Assembly (NCBI RefSeq): GCF_003710935.1
Contig: NZ_RHHS01000059.1
Span: 1-63,762, forward strand
Origin: Brevibacillus gelatini
GTDB lineage: Bacteria; Bacillota; Bacilli; Brevibacillales; Brevibacillaceae
Length of the DNA: 63,762 nt
Direction: 5' to 3'
Part shown: positions 18,372 through 28,247 of the stretch, piece after piece
How positions within the stretch are numbered: position 1 is the stretch's first letter
Layout: every line of letters starts with the position of its first letter
Position numbers and translations under genes: made by a program
Notes under the pieces: generated by a model
What the model saw: only the letters and a program-made list of their open reading frames with translations
What the model was told of the DNA's origin: nothing
Databases searched by the model: none

Positions 18372-18557
18372 TTACCAGCTTGCTTTTTTCACGCCTGGAA
18401 TTTGACCTTTATAAGCAAGTTCACGGAAGCAAATACGGCAGAGTTTGAATTTGCGCAATACGGAGTGCGGACGTCCGCAACGCTCGCAGCGAGTATACGC
18501 GCGCACTGCAAACTTCGGTTTGCGCTGTTGCTTGATAATCATTGATTTCTTTGCCAC
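18372..18557 (-). CDS. rpsN: ribosomal protein uS14, zinc-binding type Z
   Basis: A 61-residue zinc-ribbon form of S14. Two CxxC pairs, CERC (residues 24-27) and CRIC (40-43), bind zinc. Bacilli often carry a second zinc-free copy elsewhere for zinc starvation; none is in this window. Start ATG at 18557 after GGAGGGAAG. Confidence 0.98.
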   Translation of the reverse strand: MAKKSMIIKQQRKPKFAVRAYTRCERCGRPHSVLRKFKLCRICFRELAYKGQIPGVKKASW

Positions 18558-18581
18558 ATTCTTCCCTCCTTACGAGTGGGT

Positions 18582-19124
18582 TTATTTACGGAATGGCATA
18601 CCCATTTGAGTCAGCAACTCACGAGCTTCCTCATCCGTTTTCGCGGAAGTAACAATTACAACGTCCATACCGCGAACTTTGTCAATTTTATCGTACTCGA
18701 TCTCAGGGAAGATCAGTTGTTCCTTCAGACCAAGTGTGTAGTTGCCGCGACCGTCAAACGCTTTGGAAGAAACGCCACGGAAGTCACGGACACGTGGAAG
18801 AGATACGTTCATCAATTTGTCGAGGAAGTGGTACATACGCTCGCCGCGCAGGGTAACCTTCGCACCGATCGGCATACCTTCACGCAATTTGAAACCAGCG
18901 ATGGATTTCTTTGCGCGAGTTACTACAGGTTTTTGACCAGAGATGGTTTGCAGGTCTTCAACCGCAGCATCCAAGGTTTTAGCGTTGCCTACCGCTTCGC
19001 CAACACCCATATTGATGATGATCTTTTCAACTTTCGGCACTTGCATGATGGAAGTGTAGTTGAACTTGCTCATCAGGCTAGGCACGATTTCTTTTGTATA
19101 CTTTTCTTTCAATCTTGTTGCCAT
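18582..19124 (-). CDS. rplE: ribosomal protein uL5
   Basis: A 180-residue 5S rRNA-binding protein. [18 protein letters not shown] at the start, [32 protein letters not shown] and [17 protein letters not shown] near the end. It lies 26 bases after rplX. Confidence 0.99.
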   Translation of the reverse strand: MATRLKEKYTKEIVPSLMSKFNYTSIMQVPKVEKIIINMGVGEAVGNAKTLDAAVEDLQTISGQKPVVTRAKKSIAGFKLREGMPIGAKVTLRGERMYHFLDKLMNVSLPRVRDFRGVSSKAFDGRGNYTLGLKEQLIFPEIEYDKIDKVRGMDVVIVTSAKTDEEARELLTQMGMPFRK

Positions 19125-19150
19125 CTAGGATATCCTCCTTTCCAACCAGA

Positions 19151-19465
19151 CTACTTGTCGATTACTTCGCCAGACTTTTTCGCGTAACGAACTTTCTTAC
19201 CGTTATCCAAAACTTTGTAACCGATGCGAGTAGGTTTTCCGGACTTCGGATCGATCAAAGATACGTTGGAAACGTGAATCGCTGCTTCTTGAGTCACAAT
19301 GCCACCTTGCGGGTTAGCTTGGGACGGGCGGCTGTGTTTCTTCACGAGGTTGATACCTTCAACCAGAACGCGTTCTTTCTTTGGATAAGCAGCGAGAACG
19401 CGACCTTTTTTGCCTTTATCTTTGCCCGCAATTACGATAACAGTGTCGCCTTTTTTAACGTGCAT
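19151..19465 (-). CDS. rplX: ribosomal protein uL24
   Basis: A 104-residue KOW-domain protein that starts 50S assembly. [19 protein letters not shown] is the KOW segment; [20 protein letters not shown] follows. Start ATG at 19465; AGGAGGTGCACC lies upstream and an in-frame ATG at 19477 overlaps it. Confidence 0.98.
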   Translation of the reverse strand: MHVKKGDTVIVIAGKDKGKKGRVLAAYPKKERVLVEGINLVKKHSRPSQANPQGGIVTQEAAIHVSNVSLIDPKSGKPTRIGYKVLDNGKKVRYAKKSGEVIDK

Positions 19466-19514
19466 CGCTTGGTGCACCTCCTATCGAACAAACTGCCTGA
19501 GTTTTTCCGTTCAA

Positions 19515-19883
19515 TTAGATAACCTCTGGAGCCAGAGAGATGATCTTCATGAAATCTTTGTCGCGGAGCTCACGAGCTACTGGTCCAAAGATACGAGTAC
19601 CACGAGGGGACTTGTCTTCCTTGATGACTACAGCTGCATTTTCATCAAAACGGATGTAGGAACCATCTTGACGACGAACGCCGCTAACAGAGCGAACTAC
19701 AACTGCTTTAACTACTTGACCTTTCTTGACAACGCCGCCGGGTGTAGCGGATTTTACGGAGCACACGATAACGTCACCGATGTTCGCCGTTTTGCGACCG
19801 GAACCACCCAGAACCTTGATGCACATGAGTTCTTTTGCACCGGAGTTGTCAGCAACAGCCAATCTCGTCTGAGTTTGGATCAT
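19515..19883 (-). CDS. rplN: ribosomal protein uL14
   Basis: A 122-residue 50S protein at the subunit interface: [21 protein letters not shown] at the start, [32 protein letters not shown] later. Very highly conserved and full length. Confidence 0.99.
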   Translation of the reverse strand: MIQTQTRLAVADNSGAKELMCIKVLGGSGRKTANIGDVIVCSVKSATPGGVVKKGQVVKAVVVRSVSGVRRQDGSYIRFDENAAVVIKEDKSPRGTRIFGPVARELRDKDFMKIISLAPEVI

Positions 19884-19924
19884 TTACTGTTCCTCCTTTC
19901 GGATTTGATATCCGAAAATCTGAC

Positions 19925-20191
19925 TTATACGATTACTGCCTCTTCGACGATACGTACCAAACGGAAACGTTTATCTTTGGACAATGGACGAGTTTCCATC
20001 AACTCTACGATGTCGCCCACTTTTGCCGTATTGTTCTCGTCGTGAGCCTTGAACTTTTTGGAGTATTTCACGCGTTTGCCGTACAGAGGATGTTTCTTGT
20101 AGGTTTCAACAAGTACAACAATGGTTTTATCCATTTTGTCGGAAACAACGCGACCTACAACGGATCGACGCATATTGCGTTCTGCGGTCAT
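19925..20191 (-). CDS. rpsQ: ribosomal protein uS17
   Basis: An 88-residue OB-fold 30S protein: [21 protein letters not shown] near the start, [21 protein letters not shown] near the end. ATG at 20191 follows AAGGAGGTT. Confidence 0.99.
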   Translation of the reverse strand: MTAERNMRRSVVGRVVSDKMDKTIVVLVETYKKHPLYGKRVKYSKKFKAHDENNTAKVGDIVELMETRPLSKDKRFRLVRIVEEAVIV

Positions 20192-20213
20192 CGTTCAAAC
20201 CTCCTTCCTTTAA

Positions 20214-20411
20214 TTAGCCGATTCCCAATTCTCTCTGGCGCAGGATGGTTTTCGCACGAGCAATATCCTTACGCACTTGTTTGATGCGAGATGTGGTTTC
20301 GAGTTGACCTGTTGCCAACTGGAAACGAAGGTTGAACAGCTCTTCTTTCAAAGAAGCAACGTTTTGTTCGATCTCGGCAGTGGTCAAATTGCGGAACTCA
20401 TTAGCCTTCAT
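20214..20411 (-). CDS. rpmC: ribosomal protein uL29
   Basis: A 65-residue helical hairpin at the tunnel exit: [18 protein letters not shown] at the start, [18 protein letters not shown], then [18 protein letters not shown] at 20411 lies inside the last codons of rplP, an 11-base overlap implying coupling. A longer frame to 20435 has no ribosome site. Confidence 0.98.
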   Translation of the reverse strand: MKANEFRNLTTAEIEQNVASLKEELFNLRFQLATGQLETTSRIKQVRKDIARAKTILRQRELGIG

Positions 20412-20835
20412 GTGCGTCACCACCCACTTCTTCACGCTTCACGAATTTGCACTTGATAGGCAGCTTGTGCATAGCAAGACGCATAGCTTCGCGAGCGACT
20501 TCTTCAGGTACGCCAGCAAGTTCAAACATGATCTTGCCTGGCTTTACAACCGCTACCCATTTCTCTGGAGAACCTTTACCGGAACCCATCCGTACTTCGA
20601 GCGGTTTTTGTGTAATTGGCTTGTCAGGGAAGATTTTAATCCATACTTTACCGCCACGTTTGATGTAACGAGTCATCGCAATACGAGCAGCCTCGATTTG
20701 ACGGTTCGTTACCCAAGATGGCTCCAATGCTTGCAATCCGTATTCACCGAACGCAACAGTAGTACCGCCTTTTGCGTTACCAGTCATTTTCCCGCGGTGT
20801 TGTTTACGGTGTTTCACGCGTTTTGGCGTCAACAT
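20401..20835 (-). CDS. rplP: ribosomal protein uL16
   Basis: A 144-residue 50S protein near the A-site tRNA elbow. [20 protein letters not shown] at the start, [32 protein letters not shown] core, and [19 protein letters not shown] at the end. Overlaps rpmC by 11 bases. Confidence 0.99.
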   Translation of the reverse strand: MLTPKRVKHRKQHRGKMTGNAKGGTTVAFGEYGLQALEPSWVTNRQIEAARIAMTRYIKRGGKVWIKIFPDKPITQKPLEVRMGSGKGSPEKWVAVVKPGKIMFELAGVPEEVAREAMRLAMHKLPIKCKFVKREEVGGDAHEG

Positions 20836-20837
20836 GA

Positions 20838-21500
20838 TTACTTGCCTCCTTCCTCAGTAGCGACGTTCTTTCTCGCTGGAAGGACTTCTCCACGGTAGAT
20901 CCACACTTTTACACCGATGCGACCATAAGTGGTATGAGCTTCAGCAGTACCGTAGTCGATGTCGGCACGCAGAGTGTGAAGCGGAACAGTACCTTCGCTG
21001 TAACCTTCAGAACGTGCGATGTCCGCGCCGCCAAGACGACCGCTTACCAAGGTTTTGATACCTTTGGCGCCAGCACGCAGCGTACGAGTGATCGATTGCT
21101 TTTGCGCACGACGGAAAGAAATGCGGTTTTCCAATTGACGAGCGATGTTTTCAGCTACCAGAGTAGCATCCAGATCCGGACGTTTAATTTCGTTGATATT
21201 GATATGAACGCGTTTGCCAGTCAGATCAGTCAAGGATTTGCGCAGAACTTCTACCTCTGCCCCACCTTTACCAATTACCATACCAGGCTTAGCGGTGTGA
21301 ATCGTTACGTTCACGCGATTAGCTGCGCGTTCGATTTCGATAGTGGATACAGCAGCATCTTTCAGACGCCCTTTTACAAACTTGCGGATTTTCAAGTCTT
21401 CGTGCAACAGTGTTGCGAAGTCCTTGTCAGCGTACCATTTGGACTCCCAGTCACGAATGACACCGATCCGAAGACCTACCGGGCTTACCTTTTGACCCAC
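20838..21500 (-). CDS. rpsC: ribosomal protein uS3
   Basis: A 220-residue 30S protein with a KH domain ([14 protein letters not shown], near residue 78) at the mRNA entry tunnel. It starts [20 protein letters not shown]. The start codon is GTG at 21500, preceded by GGAGGGTTAC. Two bases separate its stop from the rplP start. Confidence 0.98.
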   Translation of the reverse strand: MGQKVSPVGLRIGVIRDWESKWYADKDFATLLHEDLKIRKFVKGRLKDAAVSTIEIERAANRVNVTIHTAKPGMVIGKGGAEVEVLRKSLTDLTGKRVHININEIKRPDLDATLVAENIARQLENRISFRRAQKQSITRTLRAGAKGIKTLVSGRLGGADIARSEGYSEGTVPLHTLRADIDYGTAEAHTTYGRIGVKVWIYRGEVLPARKNVATEEGGK

Positions 21501-21512
21501 ACGTAACCCTCC

Positions 21513-21845
21513 TTATTTCTCGTTTAGTACCACTGTGATGTGGCTAGTGCGTTTATGGATGCGGCTTGCGCGACCCATAGCGCGCGGACGGAAACGCTTC
21601 AACGTAGGACCTTGGTCCACGAAGATTTTGCTAACTACCAGGTTGTTAGGATCCATTTCGTAGTTGTGCTCAGCGTTTGCAATAGCCGACTTCAGGAGTT
21701 TTTCAACAACTGGAGAAGCTGCTTTTGGCGTGTGCTTCAGGATCGCCAATGCTTCACCTACTTGCTTGCCTCTAATCAAGTCAACCACCAGGCGAACTTT
21801 ACGAGACGCAATGCGAATATTGCGAGCAACTGCTCTTGCTTCCAT
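21513..21845 (-). CDS. rplV: ribosomal protein uL22
   Basis: A 110-residue tunnel-lining protein. [20 protein letters not shown] at the start; the beta-hairpin loop [20 protein letters not shown], linked with macrolide resistance when changed, looks wild type. Confidence 0.99.
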   Translation of the reverse strand: MEARAVARNIRIASRKVRLVVDLIRGKQVGEALAILKHTPKAASPVVEKLLKSAIANAEHNYEMDPNNLVVSKIFVDQGPTLKRFRPRAMGRASRIHKRTSHITVVLNEK

Positions 21846-21874
21846 CTTTGTACCTCCTCTCTGTCAAGAGAAAA

Positions 21875-22156
21875 TTAGCGCTTCTTGGACTTCTTGTCGT
21901 TGTCGACGTGACCCTTGAAGGTACGAGTTGGTGCGAACTCACCCAGTTTGTGACCAACCATGTCTTCAGTTACGTATACTGGAACATGTTTGCGACCATC
22001 GTATACAGCAAACGTGTGTCCTACGAACTCAGGGAAGATGGTGGAACGACGAGACCAAGTTTTGATCACGCGTTTCTCATTCTTTTGATTTTGCTCGTCA
22101 ACTTTTTTCATCAAGTGGTCATCCACGAAAGGACCCTTTTTCAAGCTACGTCCCAT
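21875..22156 (-). CDS. rpsS: ribosomal protein uS19
   Basis: A 93-residue 30S head protein. [19 protein letters not shown] at the start and the [16 protein letters not shown] signature. ATG at 22156 follows GGGAGGTTCA; a longer frame to 22177 overlaps that site. The 49-base gap to rplB contains nothing else visible. Confidence 0.98.
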   Translation of the reverse strand: MGRSLKKGPFVDDHLMKKVDEQNQKNEKRVIKTWSRRSTIFPEFVGHTFAVYDGRKHVPVYVTEDMVGHKLGEFAPTRTFKGHVDNDKKSKKR

Positions 22157-22205
22157 TAGTGAACCTCCCTTCGCCAAAGGCGTTCGGTTATAGTATCAGC
22201 CTACC

Positions 22206-23036
22206 TTACTTCTTGCGGCGGCGGATGATGTATTGGTCGGACTTGTTCTTCTTCTTGCGAGTCTTGAGACCCAGGGCTGGTTTACCCCAAGGAGTAACAG
22301 GTGCTTTACGACCGATTGGAGCGCGACCTTCACCACCACCGTGTGGGTGATCGTTCGGGTTCATTACGCTACCGCGAACAGTTGGACGAATACCCAGCCA
22401 GCGGGAACGTCCTGCTTTACCGATGTTCAGCAGTTCGTGATCGAGGTTACCTACTTGACCGATGGTAGCGCGGCATACGTTGTGAATGCGGCGAGTTTCA
22501 CCGGAGGACAGGCGCACGATTACGAATTCACCATCACGACCGAGCAGTTGAGCGGAAGCACCTGCTGCGCGAACCAGTTGGCCGCCTTTTCCAGGTTTCA
22601 GCTCAATGTTGTGGATGGTAGTACCTACAGGGATTTTTTCCAGTGGCAGTGCGTTACCGATTTTGATGTCGGCATCTGCTCCGGAAATAATCTCGTCTCC
22701 TACTTTCAGGTTGTGAGGAGCGAGGATGTAGCGTTTTTCACCATCAACATAGTTGATGAGTGCGATGTTAGCGGAACGGTTTGGATCGTACTCGATAGTA
22801 GCTACGCGACCTACGATGCCGTCTTTGTTACGCTTGAAGTCGATAATACGGTATTTACGTTTGTGACCGCCACCTTGATGACGTACGGTAATTCTACCTT
22901 GGTTGTTGCGACCAGCTTTTTTGTTAAGAGGCGCCAGCAAGGATTTTTCGGGAGTCGACGTAGTGATCTCCTCGAAAGTAGAAACCGTCATTTGGCGACG
23001 ACCAGGAGAAGTCGGTTTAAACTTTTTGATACCCAT
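22206..23036 (-). CDS. rplB: ribosomal protein uL2
   Basis: A 276-residue 50S protein needed for peptidyl transferase assembly. [20 protein letters not shown] at the start; the conserved [20 protein letters not shown] loop, with its functionally important His, is near residue 222. Basic tail ends QYIIRRRKK. Confidence 0.99.
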   Translation of the reverse strand: MGIKKFKPTSPGRRQMTVSTFEEITTSTPEKSLLAPLNKKAGRNNQGRITVRHQGGGHKRKYRIIDFKRNKDGIVGRVATIEYDPNRSANIALINYVDGEKRYILAPHNLKVGDEIISGADADIKIGNALPLEKIPVGTTIHNIELKPGKGGQLVRAAGASAQLLGRDGEFVIVRLSSGETRRIHNVCRATIGQVGNLDHELLNIGKAGRSRWLGIRPTVRGSVMNPNDHPHGGGEGRAPIGRKAPVTPWGKPALGLKTRKKKNKSDQYIIRRRKK

Positions 23037-23068
23037 GTTAATACCCTCCTTTTCGGTAGTCGTCGAGG

Positions 23069-23359
23069 TTATACGCCCTCGTAGAAGGCCAGTTCTTTGC
23101 TGTCATCAGTCAGCTTGACGATTGCTTTCTTCCACTCGGATGTGTAACCGGAATATTTTCCGTAGCGTTTTGGTTTAGCAGGGACACGGATTGTGTTAAC
23201 TGCTGCTACTTTCACGCCGAACACTTTTTCAACAGCTTGCTTGATTTCGGTTTTGTTGGCTTTGAGCGGTACTTCGAAAACGTACTTTTTCTCAGCCATC
23301 ATGTCAGTGGTGCGCTCGGTAATGACAGGGCGCTTAAGGATATCGTGAAGGCTCTTCAT
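23069..23359 (-). CDS. rplW: ribosomal protein uL23
   Basis: A 96-residue tunnel-exit protein that docks trigger factor and [17 protein letters not shown] near the start and [19 protein letters not shown] in the middle. The ATG overlaps the rplD stop (TAATG). Confidence 0.99.
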   Translation of the reverse strand: MKSLHDILKRPVITERTTDMMAEKKYVFEVPLKANKTEIKQAVEKVFGVKVAAVNTIRVPAKPKRYGKYSGYTSEWKKAIVKLTDDSKELAFYEGV

Positions 23360-23982
23360 TATGCGAGCACCTCCTCTACTTTCGCAACCGCGTCTTTTGT
23401 CACGATTACTTTGTCATGCGCTACCAGATCCAGAACGTTAATGCCTGCAGCATCTACGAACTTGGCGCCTGGAATGTTACGGGAAGAGAGCGCTACGTTT
23501 TGATCGAACTCGGAAGTTACGATCAGAACTTTGCGATCTACTTTCAAGTTGTTCAGAACCGCTGCCATTTCCTTTGTTTTAGGAGCTGCAAAGTTCAGAG
23601 CATCCAGAACCAGAAGTTCGTTGTTTTGTACTTTCGCGGACAGCGCGGATTTCAGAGCCAGACGGCGAACTTTACGGTTCAGTTTGTAACCGTATTTGCG
23701 CGGAGTTGGACCGAATACAACACCGCCACCTTTCCATTGCGGAGCGCGAATGGAACCTTGGCGAGCGCGACCAGTACCTTTTTGACGCCATGGCTTGCGG
23801 CCACCACCACGTACTTCAGAACGGTTCTTTACATCGTGTGTTCCTTGACGTTGGGATGCTTGTTGCATCACGATCGCATCGTACAGAACAGCGTTGTTAG
23901 GCTCAATCCCGAATACGCTATCTGCCAACTCGATTTCGCCAACTTGAGAACCAGCTTGGTTATAAAGAGCTACTTTCGGCAT
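23359..23982 (-). CDS. rplD: ribosomal protein uL4
   Basis: A 207-residue 50S protein with a tunnel-reaching loop ([20 protein letters not shown], near residue 60). In E. coli L4 represses the S10 operon; autoregulation here is unknown. Coupled to rplW by stop-start overlap. Confidence 0.99.
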   Translation of the reverse strand: MPKVALYNQAGSQVGEIELADSVFGIEPNNAVLYDAIVMQQASQRQGTHDVKNRSEVRGGGRKPWRQKGTGRARQGSIRAPQWKGGGVVFGPTPRKYGYKLNRKVRRLALKSALSAKVQNNELLVLDALNFAAPKTKEMAAVLNNLKVDRKVLIVTSEFDQNVALSSRNIPGAKFVDAAGINVLDLVAHDKVIVTKDAVAKVEEVLA

Positions 23983-23999
23983 GTCAGTTCCTCCTTTCC

Positions 24000-24629
24000 T
24001 TAGTGTTTCTTGACTGCCGTCGAGATCAGCACGCAGCTGTTTTTCGGACCAGGCACGGAGCCTTTCACGAGAATCAGGTTGCGAGCTGCATCTACTTTAA
24101 CTACTTCCAGGTTTTGAATGGTTACGTTGTCGCCACCCATTTGACCTGGCAATGTTTGACCTTTGAAAACGCGGTTTGGAGCGATAGCACCCAGGGAACC
24201 AGGACCGCGATGGTAACGCGAACCGTGAGCCATAGGACCGCGGGCTTGGTTGTGACGTTTGATCGCACCTTGGAAACCTTTACCCTTGGTTACGCCAGAC
24301 ACGTCAACGATGTCTCCCTCGGCAAAAATGTCTACTTTCAACTCTTGACCAACCTCGTAATCAGCGAGGTTTACTCCGCGAATTTCACGAATGAAGCGCT
24401 TAGGAGCAGTGTTAGCTTTTGCTGCATGTCCTTTTTCCGGTTTGTTAGCGCGCTGTTCTTTTTTGTCTTCGAAGCCGATTTGGATCGCTTCGTAGCCATC
24501 GTTCTCCACGTCTTTCTTTTGAAGAACCACGTTAGAACCTGCTTCGATAACTGTTACAGCGATTGCTGTTCCGTTCGGACCAAAAACTTGAGTCATGCCA
24601 AGTTTTTTTCCTAAGATTCCTTTGGTCAT
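24000..24629 (-). CDS. rplC: ribosomal protein uL3
   Basis: A 209-residue early-assembly 50S protein. It starts [20 protein letters not shown] and has the [22 protein letters not shown] loop near the peptidyl transferase centre. The start is ATG at 24629, since AGGAGGTGG lies about 6 bases upstream; a GTG at 24638 overlaps it. The 150-base gap from rpsJ, longer than usual in this operon, shows only a GGGG/CCCC hairpin near 24690-24705. Confidence 0.98.
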   Translation of the reverse strand: MTKGILGKKLGMTQVFGPNGTAIAVTVIEAGSNVVLQKKDVENDGYEAIQIGFEDKKEQRANKPEKGHAAKANTAPKRFIREIRGVNLADYEVGQELKVDIFAEGDIVDVSGVTKGKGFQGAIKRHNQARGPMAHGSRYHRGPGSLGAIAPNRVFKGQTLPGQMGGDNVTIQNLEVVKVDAARNLILVKGSVPGPKNSCVLISTAVKKH

Positions 24630-24779
24630 TTGTGCCACCTCCTGTGCTTATTTCAGTAAAACGTTTTATATGTTGTATCAAGTCCCCACCGATGCGCAGG
24701 GGTGCCATTTTAAGGGTTTGTTGCTTGGTATAACACGCTTATCAAGACAACGTCTGCGCGTGTATCGCTTTTTGGGACC

Positions 24780-25112
<333 letters not shown>

Positions 25113-25147
25113 TTATTAAACGGACATTTCTCCGTGGAAATATCCTG

Positions 25148-25213
25148 CACCCCGGTCATGGCAAAGGGGCCGGGTGTGTCAGCAACCTCCCACATCATCG
25201 CAAGTCCATGACC
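25148..25213 (-). promoter_or_regulatory. structured leader of the S10 operon
   Basis: Just after the promoter the minus strand has a perfect 8-base inverted repeat, GGTCATGG (25206-25213) and CCATGACC (25154-25161), enclosing a second hairpin CACCCGG/CCGGGGTG (25148-25176). The two share two bases, so they partly compete. This looks like a regulatory leader; no T tract follows. The rest of the 25089-25440 gap holds the S10 and globin promoters. Confidence 0.5.
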
Positions 25214-25223
25214 AACATTCAAT

Positions 25224-25252
25224 ATTGTACTAAAAAAATCTGGGCAGCGCAA
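25224..25252 (-). promoter_or_regulatory. promoter of the S10 operon
   Basis: Minus strand: TTGCGC (25247-25252), 17 bases, TACAAT (25224-25229), with a T-rich spacer. About 135 bases upstream of rpsJ. Confidence 0.7.
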
Positions 25253-25355
25253 GTTAATTCTTGGCCTCCCACGCATTTTTTGTACACGCAAGCCTACTGA
25301 AAAGCTCACCTTGTCCATATTACTGATTTCCCGGCAGAAAGGCAAGCGGGATTAC

Positions 25356-25385
25356 CTGCCAACTTTCTCCCGTCCTGTCTATAAT
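25356..25385 (+). promoter_or_regulatory. promoter of the globin gene
   Basis: CTGCCA (25356-25361), 18 bases and a perfect TATAAT (25380-25385). About 55 bases ahead of the globin start codon. Confidence 0.6.
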
Positions 25386-25440
25386 AGAAGGAAGACGTTA
25401 TACTTATGAGTGAGCTGTCTAAGCAAAGGAGGCTGTCCGT

Positions 25441-25836
25441 ATGTCTGAAGCCATTCGCACTCCATATGAAATGATCGGCGGGGCAGATACACTGGCTCGT
25501 CTGGTAGATGCCTTTTATGATCTGGTTGCTCGGCACCCTGATCTTGCTCCCCTTTTTCCTGAAGACTTCACGGAAGTAAAAGAACGCCAATACCAGTTTC
25601 TTACCCAATTTCTCGGCGGCCCGGCCCTCTACACAGAGCGCCATGGACATCCGATGCTGCGTGCACGCCATATGCGCTTCCCGATCGGTCCTGTCCAAGC
25701 GGAAGCCTGGCTGGCTTGTATGAGAACGGCCATGGACAAAATCGGGCTGGAAGGCGAACTTCGTGAACAGATTTTTGAACGGCTGCGTTTGACTGCTTAT
25801 CATATGGTGAACAAATGGGACGAAGAAAAAGCGTAG
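25441..25836 (+). CDS. truncated haemoglobin, group II (YjbI-like)
   Basis: A 131-residue 2-over-2 globin. Residues with group II character are visible: YEMIGGADTLARLVDAFYDLV at the start (split over helices A-B), FLGGPALYTERHGHPMLRARH with the proximal His in the ML-x-RH segment (about residue 76), and FPIGPVQAEAWLACM with a Trp near 88. These haem proteins bind O2 or NO and are often tied to redox stress or disulphide chemistry. ATG at 25441 follows AAAGGAGG. It is a plus-strand gene between the S10 and str operons, with its own promoter and a terminator shared with the convergent exporter gene. Confidence 0.92.
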   Translation: MSEAIRTPYEMIGGADTLARLVDAFYDLVARHPDLAPLFPEDFTEVKERQYQFLTQFLGGPALYTERHGHPMLRARHMRFPIGPVQAEAWLACMRTAMDKIGLEGELREQIFERLRLTAYHMVNKWDEEKA

Positions 25837-25852
25837 GGTATCCTACGCTTTT
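25827..25852. terminator. bidirectional terminator carrying two stop codons
   Basis: A perfect inverted repeat (AAAAGCGTAGG-GTAT-CCTACGCTTTT) lies between convergent genes. The globin stop TAG is in one arm and the transporter stop TAG, on the other strand, is in the other arm, both within AAAGCGTAG. Confidence 0.85.
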
Positions 25853-26778
25853 GTCGTCAGCTCCGGTGTTGCTTTTGCTTGCGGCGGACCTGGCTTTACC
25901 ACATTGCGTGAACCAAGGTACACCCCACTTGCAATCATGAGAAGGGCAAGCAGGTGCACGAGCTTTAGCTGCTCACCAAGAAACAGCGCGGCAAACAACA
26001 AGCTCGCCATCGGCATACCGTTCAAAAATACGGCTGTTCGGCTGGCCCCCAACTGGCGGATTCCGTAGTTCCAGCCCACCGAGCCAAGTGCTGTAGATAG
26101 CCCACCAGAGGCGAAGATCACCAGCCACTGAAACGACGATACCTCCAAAGAAAAATAGTACGCGGCCGGCTGCTGTACGAGCGCTGCCGCCCACAAAAAC
26201 ACAATCCCGAACATTTGCGACATGGCCGTAATCAGCAGCACAGGCACTCCTCTCACGACCAGCTTGCGAATCAGCAAGCCCCCCGTCACATACATCAGCA
26301 TGGAGAAAAACATGATGGCGTCACCCCAGCCGTTCATATGAAGGCCTCCGTGCTGGGAAATGACCACAATCAGCACTCCGGCAAAGCCTACGCCAATGCC
26401 AAGTCCTTTTTGCCACGACATGCCTTCGCCGAGAAAGATCATCGCCAGCAATGCTGTCGCCAATGGATTCAATCCCAGAATCAGCGAAGCATTGCCTGCT
26501 GTTGTCGTCTGGACGCCGGCCGCCAGGGTGATCTGGTGCAGCGCGATCGAGCTGGCACCGACACCGGCAATCAATAGCCAATCGCCTTTTTTCAAGTGCA
26601 GATTGGATTTGTATTTATAAATAATCGGAGCCAAGCATATTCCCGCTACTGTCATTCGAATCGCAGCAACGTAGAGCGGCGGAAACGTGGCAAGGTATTT
26701 TACCATCACTACGTTCAGGCCCCAAAGCGTGACAACGCCGATCAGCATGAAAAACAACAGCTTCTCCTTATTTTTCAT
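25843..26778 (-). CDS. EamA/DMT-family transporter, probable exporter
   Basis: A 311-residue membrane protein with ten hydrophobic segments in two repeated EamA halves; LGLNPLATALLAMIFLGEGMSW ends half one and FLNGMPMASLLFAALFLGEQLKL half two (each shown in part). Drug/metabolite transporters of this type export amino acids or other metabolites; the substrate cannot be told. I chose ATG at 26778 because GGGGG lies about 8 bases upstream; an earlier in-frame ATG at 26793 has no such site. It sits between tuf and the globin gene, where B. subtilis has ybaC, so this is a variable spot. Confidence 0.88.
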   Translation of the reverse strand: MKNKEKLLFFMLIGVVTLWGLNVVMVKYLATFPPLYVAAIRMTVAGICLAPIIYKYKSNLHLKKGDWLLIAGVGASSIALHQITLAAGVQTTTAGNASLILGLNPLATALLAMIFLGEGMSWQKGLGIGVGFAGVLIVVISQHGGLHMNGWGDAIMFFSMLMYVTGGLLIRKLVVRGVPVLLITAMSQMFGIVFLWAAALVQQPAAYYFSLEVSSFQWLVIFASGGLSTALGSVGWNYGIRQLGASRTAVFLNGMPMASLLFAALFLGEQLKLVHLLALLMIASGVYLGSRNVVKPGPPQAKATPELTTKA

Positions 26779-26803
26779 TTCTCTATCCCCCATCCGCTGA
26801 TCG

Positions 26804-26812
26804 TATTGTAGC
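26804..26812 (-). promoter_or_regulatory. extended -10 promoter of the EamA-type gene
   Basis: The minus strand reads TGCTACAAT, an extended -10, about 25 bases before the start codon chosen. No clear -35 is seen. Confidence 0.4.
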
Positions 26813-26890
26813 ACACCGCCAGTCGCCGGCTTATTGAATCATTTTGATGGGGGCGATGCAGAAAATTGATGAGACTTCGCAAGCAAATAG

Positions 26891-26922
26891 AAAAACCCGA
26901 CAACAAAAGCTGTCGGGTTTTT
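26891..26922 (-). terminator. terminator of the str operon
   Basis: A strong hairpin with arms AAAAACCCGACA and TGTCGGGTTTTT, with a T tract on the minus strand, 16 bases past the tuf stop. The symmetrical tails also allow use on the other strand. Confidence 0.9.
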
Positions 26923-26937
26923 GTGTATCCGTAAAAA

Positions 26938-28128
26938 TTACTCTTCGATAGAAGCTACAACGCCAGCGCCTACTGTACGGCCACCTTCGCGGATCGCGAA
27001 GCGAGTACCTTGTTCCATCGCTACTGGAGCGATCAGTTCAACGGTGAACTCAGTGTTGTCGCCAGGCATAACCATTTCAACGCCTTCTGGCAGTTGGATG
27101 ATACCTGTTACGTCAGTTGTACGGAAGTAGAATTGTGGACGGTAGTTAGCGAAGAATGGAGTGTGACGTCCACCTTCTTCTTTGGACAGAACGTAAACTT
27201 CTGCTTTGAACTTGGTGTAAGGTTTAACGGAACCTGGTTTTGCCAAGCATTGTCCGCGCTCGATGTCTTTACGCTCAACACCGCGCAGCAGGGCACCGAT
27301 GTTGTCACCAGCTTCAGCTTGATCCAGCAATTTGCGGAACATCTCAACACCAGTTACAGTTGTAGAACGAGTTTCTTCGGACAGACCAACGATTTCTACT
27401 TGGTCACCAACTTTAACTACACCGCGCTCAACACGGCCAGTAGCAACTGTACCACGACCAGTGATTGTGAACACGTCCTCAACTGGCATCAGGAAAGGCT
27501 TGTCAGTTGCACGCTCAGGAGTTGGGATGTAGGTGTCTACAGCATCCATCAGTTCAACAATCTTTTTAGCCCAATCGCCGCTTGGGTTGTCGAGAGCTTC
27601 TTTAGCGGAACCTTTGATTACTGGAATATCGTCGCCTGGGAACTCGTATTGGGAGAGCAGGTCACGGATTTCCATTTCAACCAGTTCGAGCAACTCTTCA
27701 TCGTCTACCATGTCGCATTTGTTCATGAATACTACGATGTAAGGTACGCCTACTTGGCGGGACAGCAGGATGTGTTCGCGAGTTTGTGGCATTGGGCCGT
27801 CAGCTGCGGATACAACCAGGATAGCGCCGTCCATTTGAGCAGCACCGGTAATCATGTTTTTCACGTAGTCAGCGTGACCAGGGCAGTCAACGTGAGCATA
27901 GTGACGATTTTCAGTTTCGTACTCAACGTGAGCGGTGTTGATGGTGATACCGCGCTCTTTTTCTTCTGGAGCAGCATCGATGCTGTCATAAGCCATAGCT
28001 TTTGCTTTACCTTGTTGCGCCAATACAGTAGTGATTGCAGCAGTCAGGGTAGTTTTACCGTGGTCAACGTGACCGATAGTACCGATATTAACGTGTGGTT
28101 TACTACGCTCAAATTTTTCTTTTGCCAT
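26938..28128 (-). CDS. tuf: elongation factor Tu
   Basis: A 396-residue GTPase that brings aminoacyl-tRNA to the ribosome. G1 GHVDHGKT near residue 19, G3 DCPGHADY near 81, G4 NKCD near 136 and G5 SAKEAL near 174 are intact. It begins [20 protein letters not shown]. It is the last gene of the str operon, 119 bases after fusA across a spacer holding an 11-base inverted repeat. It is the only copy in this window. Confidence 0.99.
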   Translation of the reverse strand: MAKEKFERSKPHVNIGTIGHVDHGKTTLTAAITTVLAQQGKAKAMAYDSIDAAPEEKERGITINTAHVEYETENRHYAHVDCPGHADYVKNMITGAAQMDGAILVVSAADGPMPQTREHILLSRQVGVPYIVVFMNKCDMVDDEELLELVEMEIRDLLSQYEFPGDDIPVIKGSAKEALDNPSGDWAKKIVELMDAVDTYIPTPERATDKPFLMPVEDVFTITGRGTVATGRVERGVVKVGDQVEIVGLSEETRSTTVTGVEMFRKLLDQAEAGDNIGALLRGVERKDIERGQCLAKPGSVKPYTKFKAEVYVLSKEEGGRHTPFFANYRPQFYFRTTDVTGIIQLPEGVEMVMPGDNTEFTVELIAPVAMEQGTRFAIREGGRTVGAGVVASIEE

Positions 28129-28170
28129 GAGAGCTAAAGCCTCCTTAAATGATAAGGGTTTTATAGGTAA

Positions 28171-28219
28171 GAAAGGTTTACCCTATCGAGGGTTGCACCT
28201 TAAATATTGTAAACCTTTC
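28171..28219. repeat. 11-base inverted repeat between fusA and tuf
   Basis: GAAAGGTTTAC (28171-28181) and GTAAACCTTTC (28209-28219) are perfect complements with a 27-base loop. In tuf mRNA they would form a long stem ending about 40 bases before the start codon. No T tract follows. Confidence 0.75.
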
Positions 28220-28247
28220 CTGATTCAAGATAAAGCGGAACCGTAAA

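Noticed and set aside
24690..24705. Possible regulatory hairpin between rpsJ and rplC.
   Set aside because: Only a short CCCC/GGGG pairing; nothing distinguishes it from chance in a 150-base spacer.
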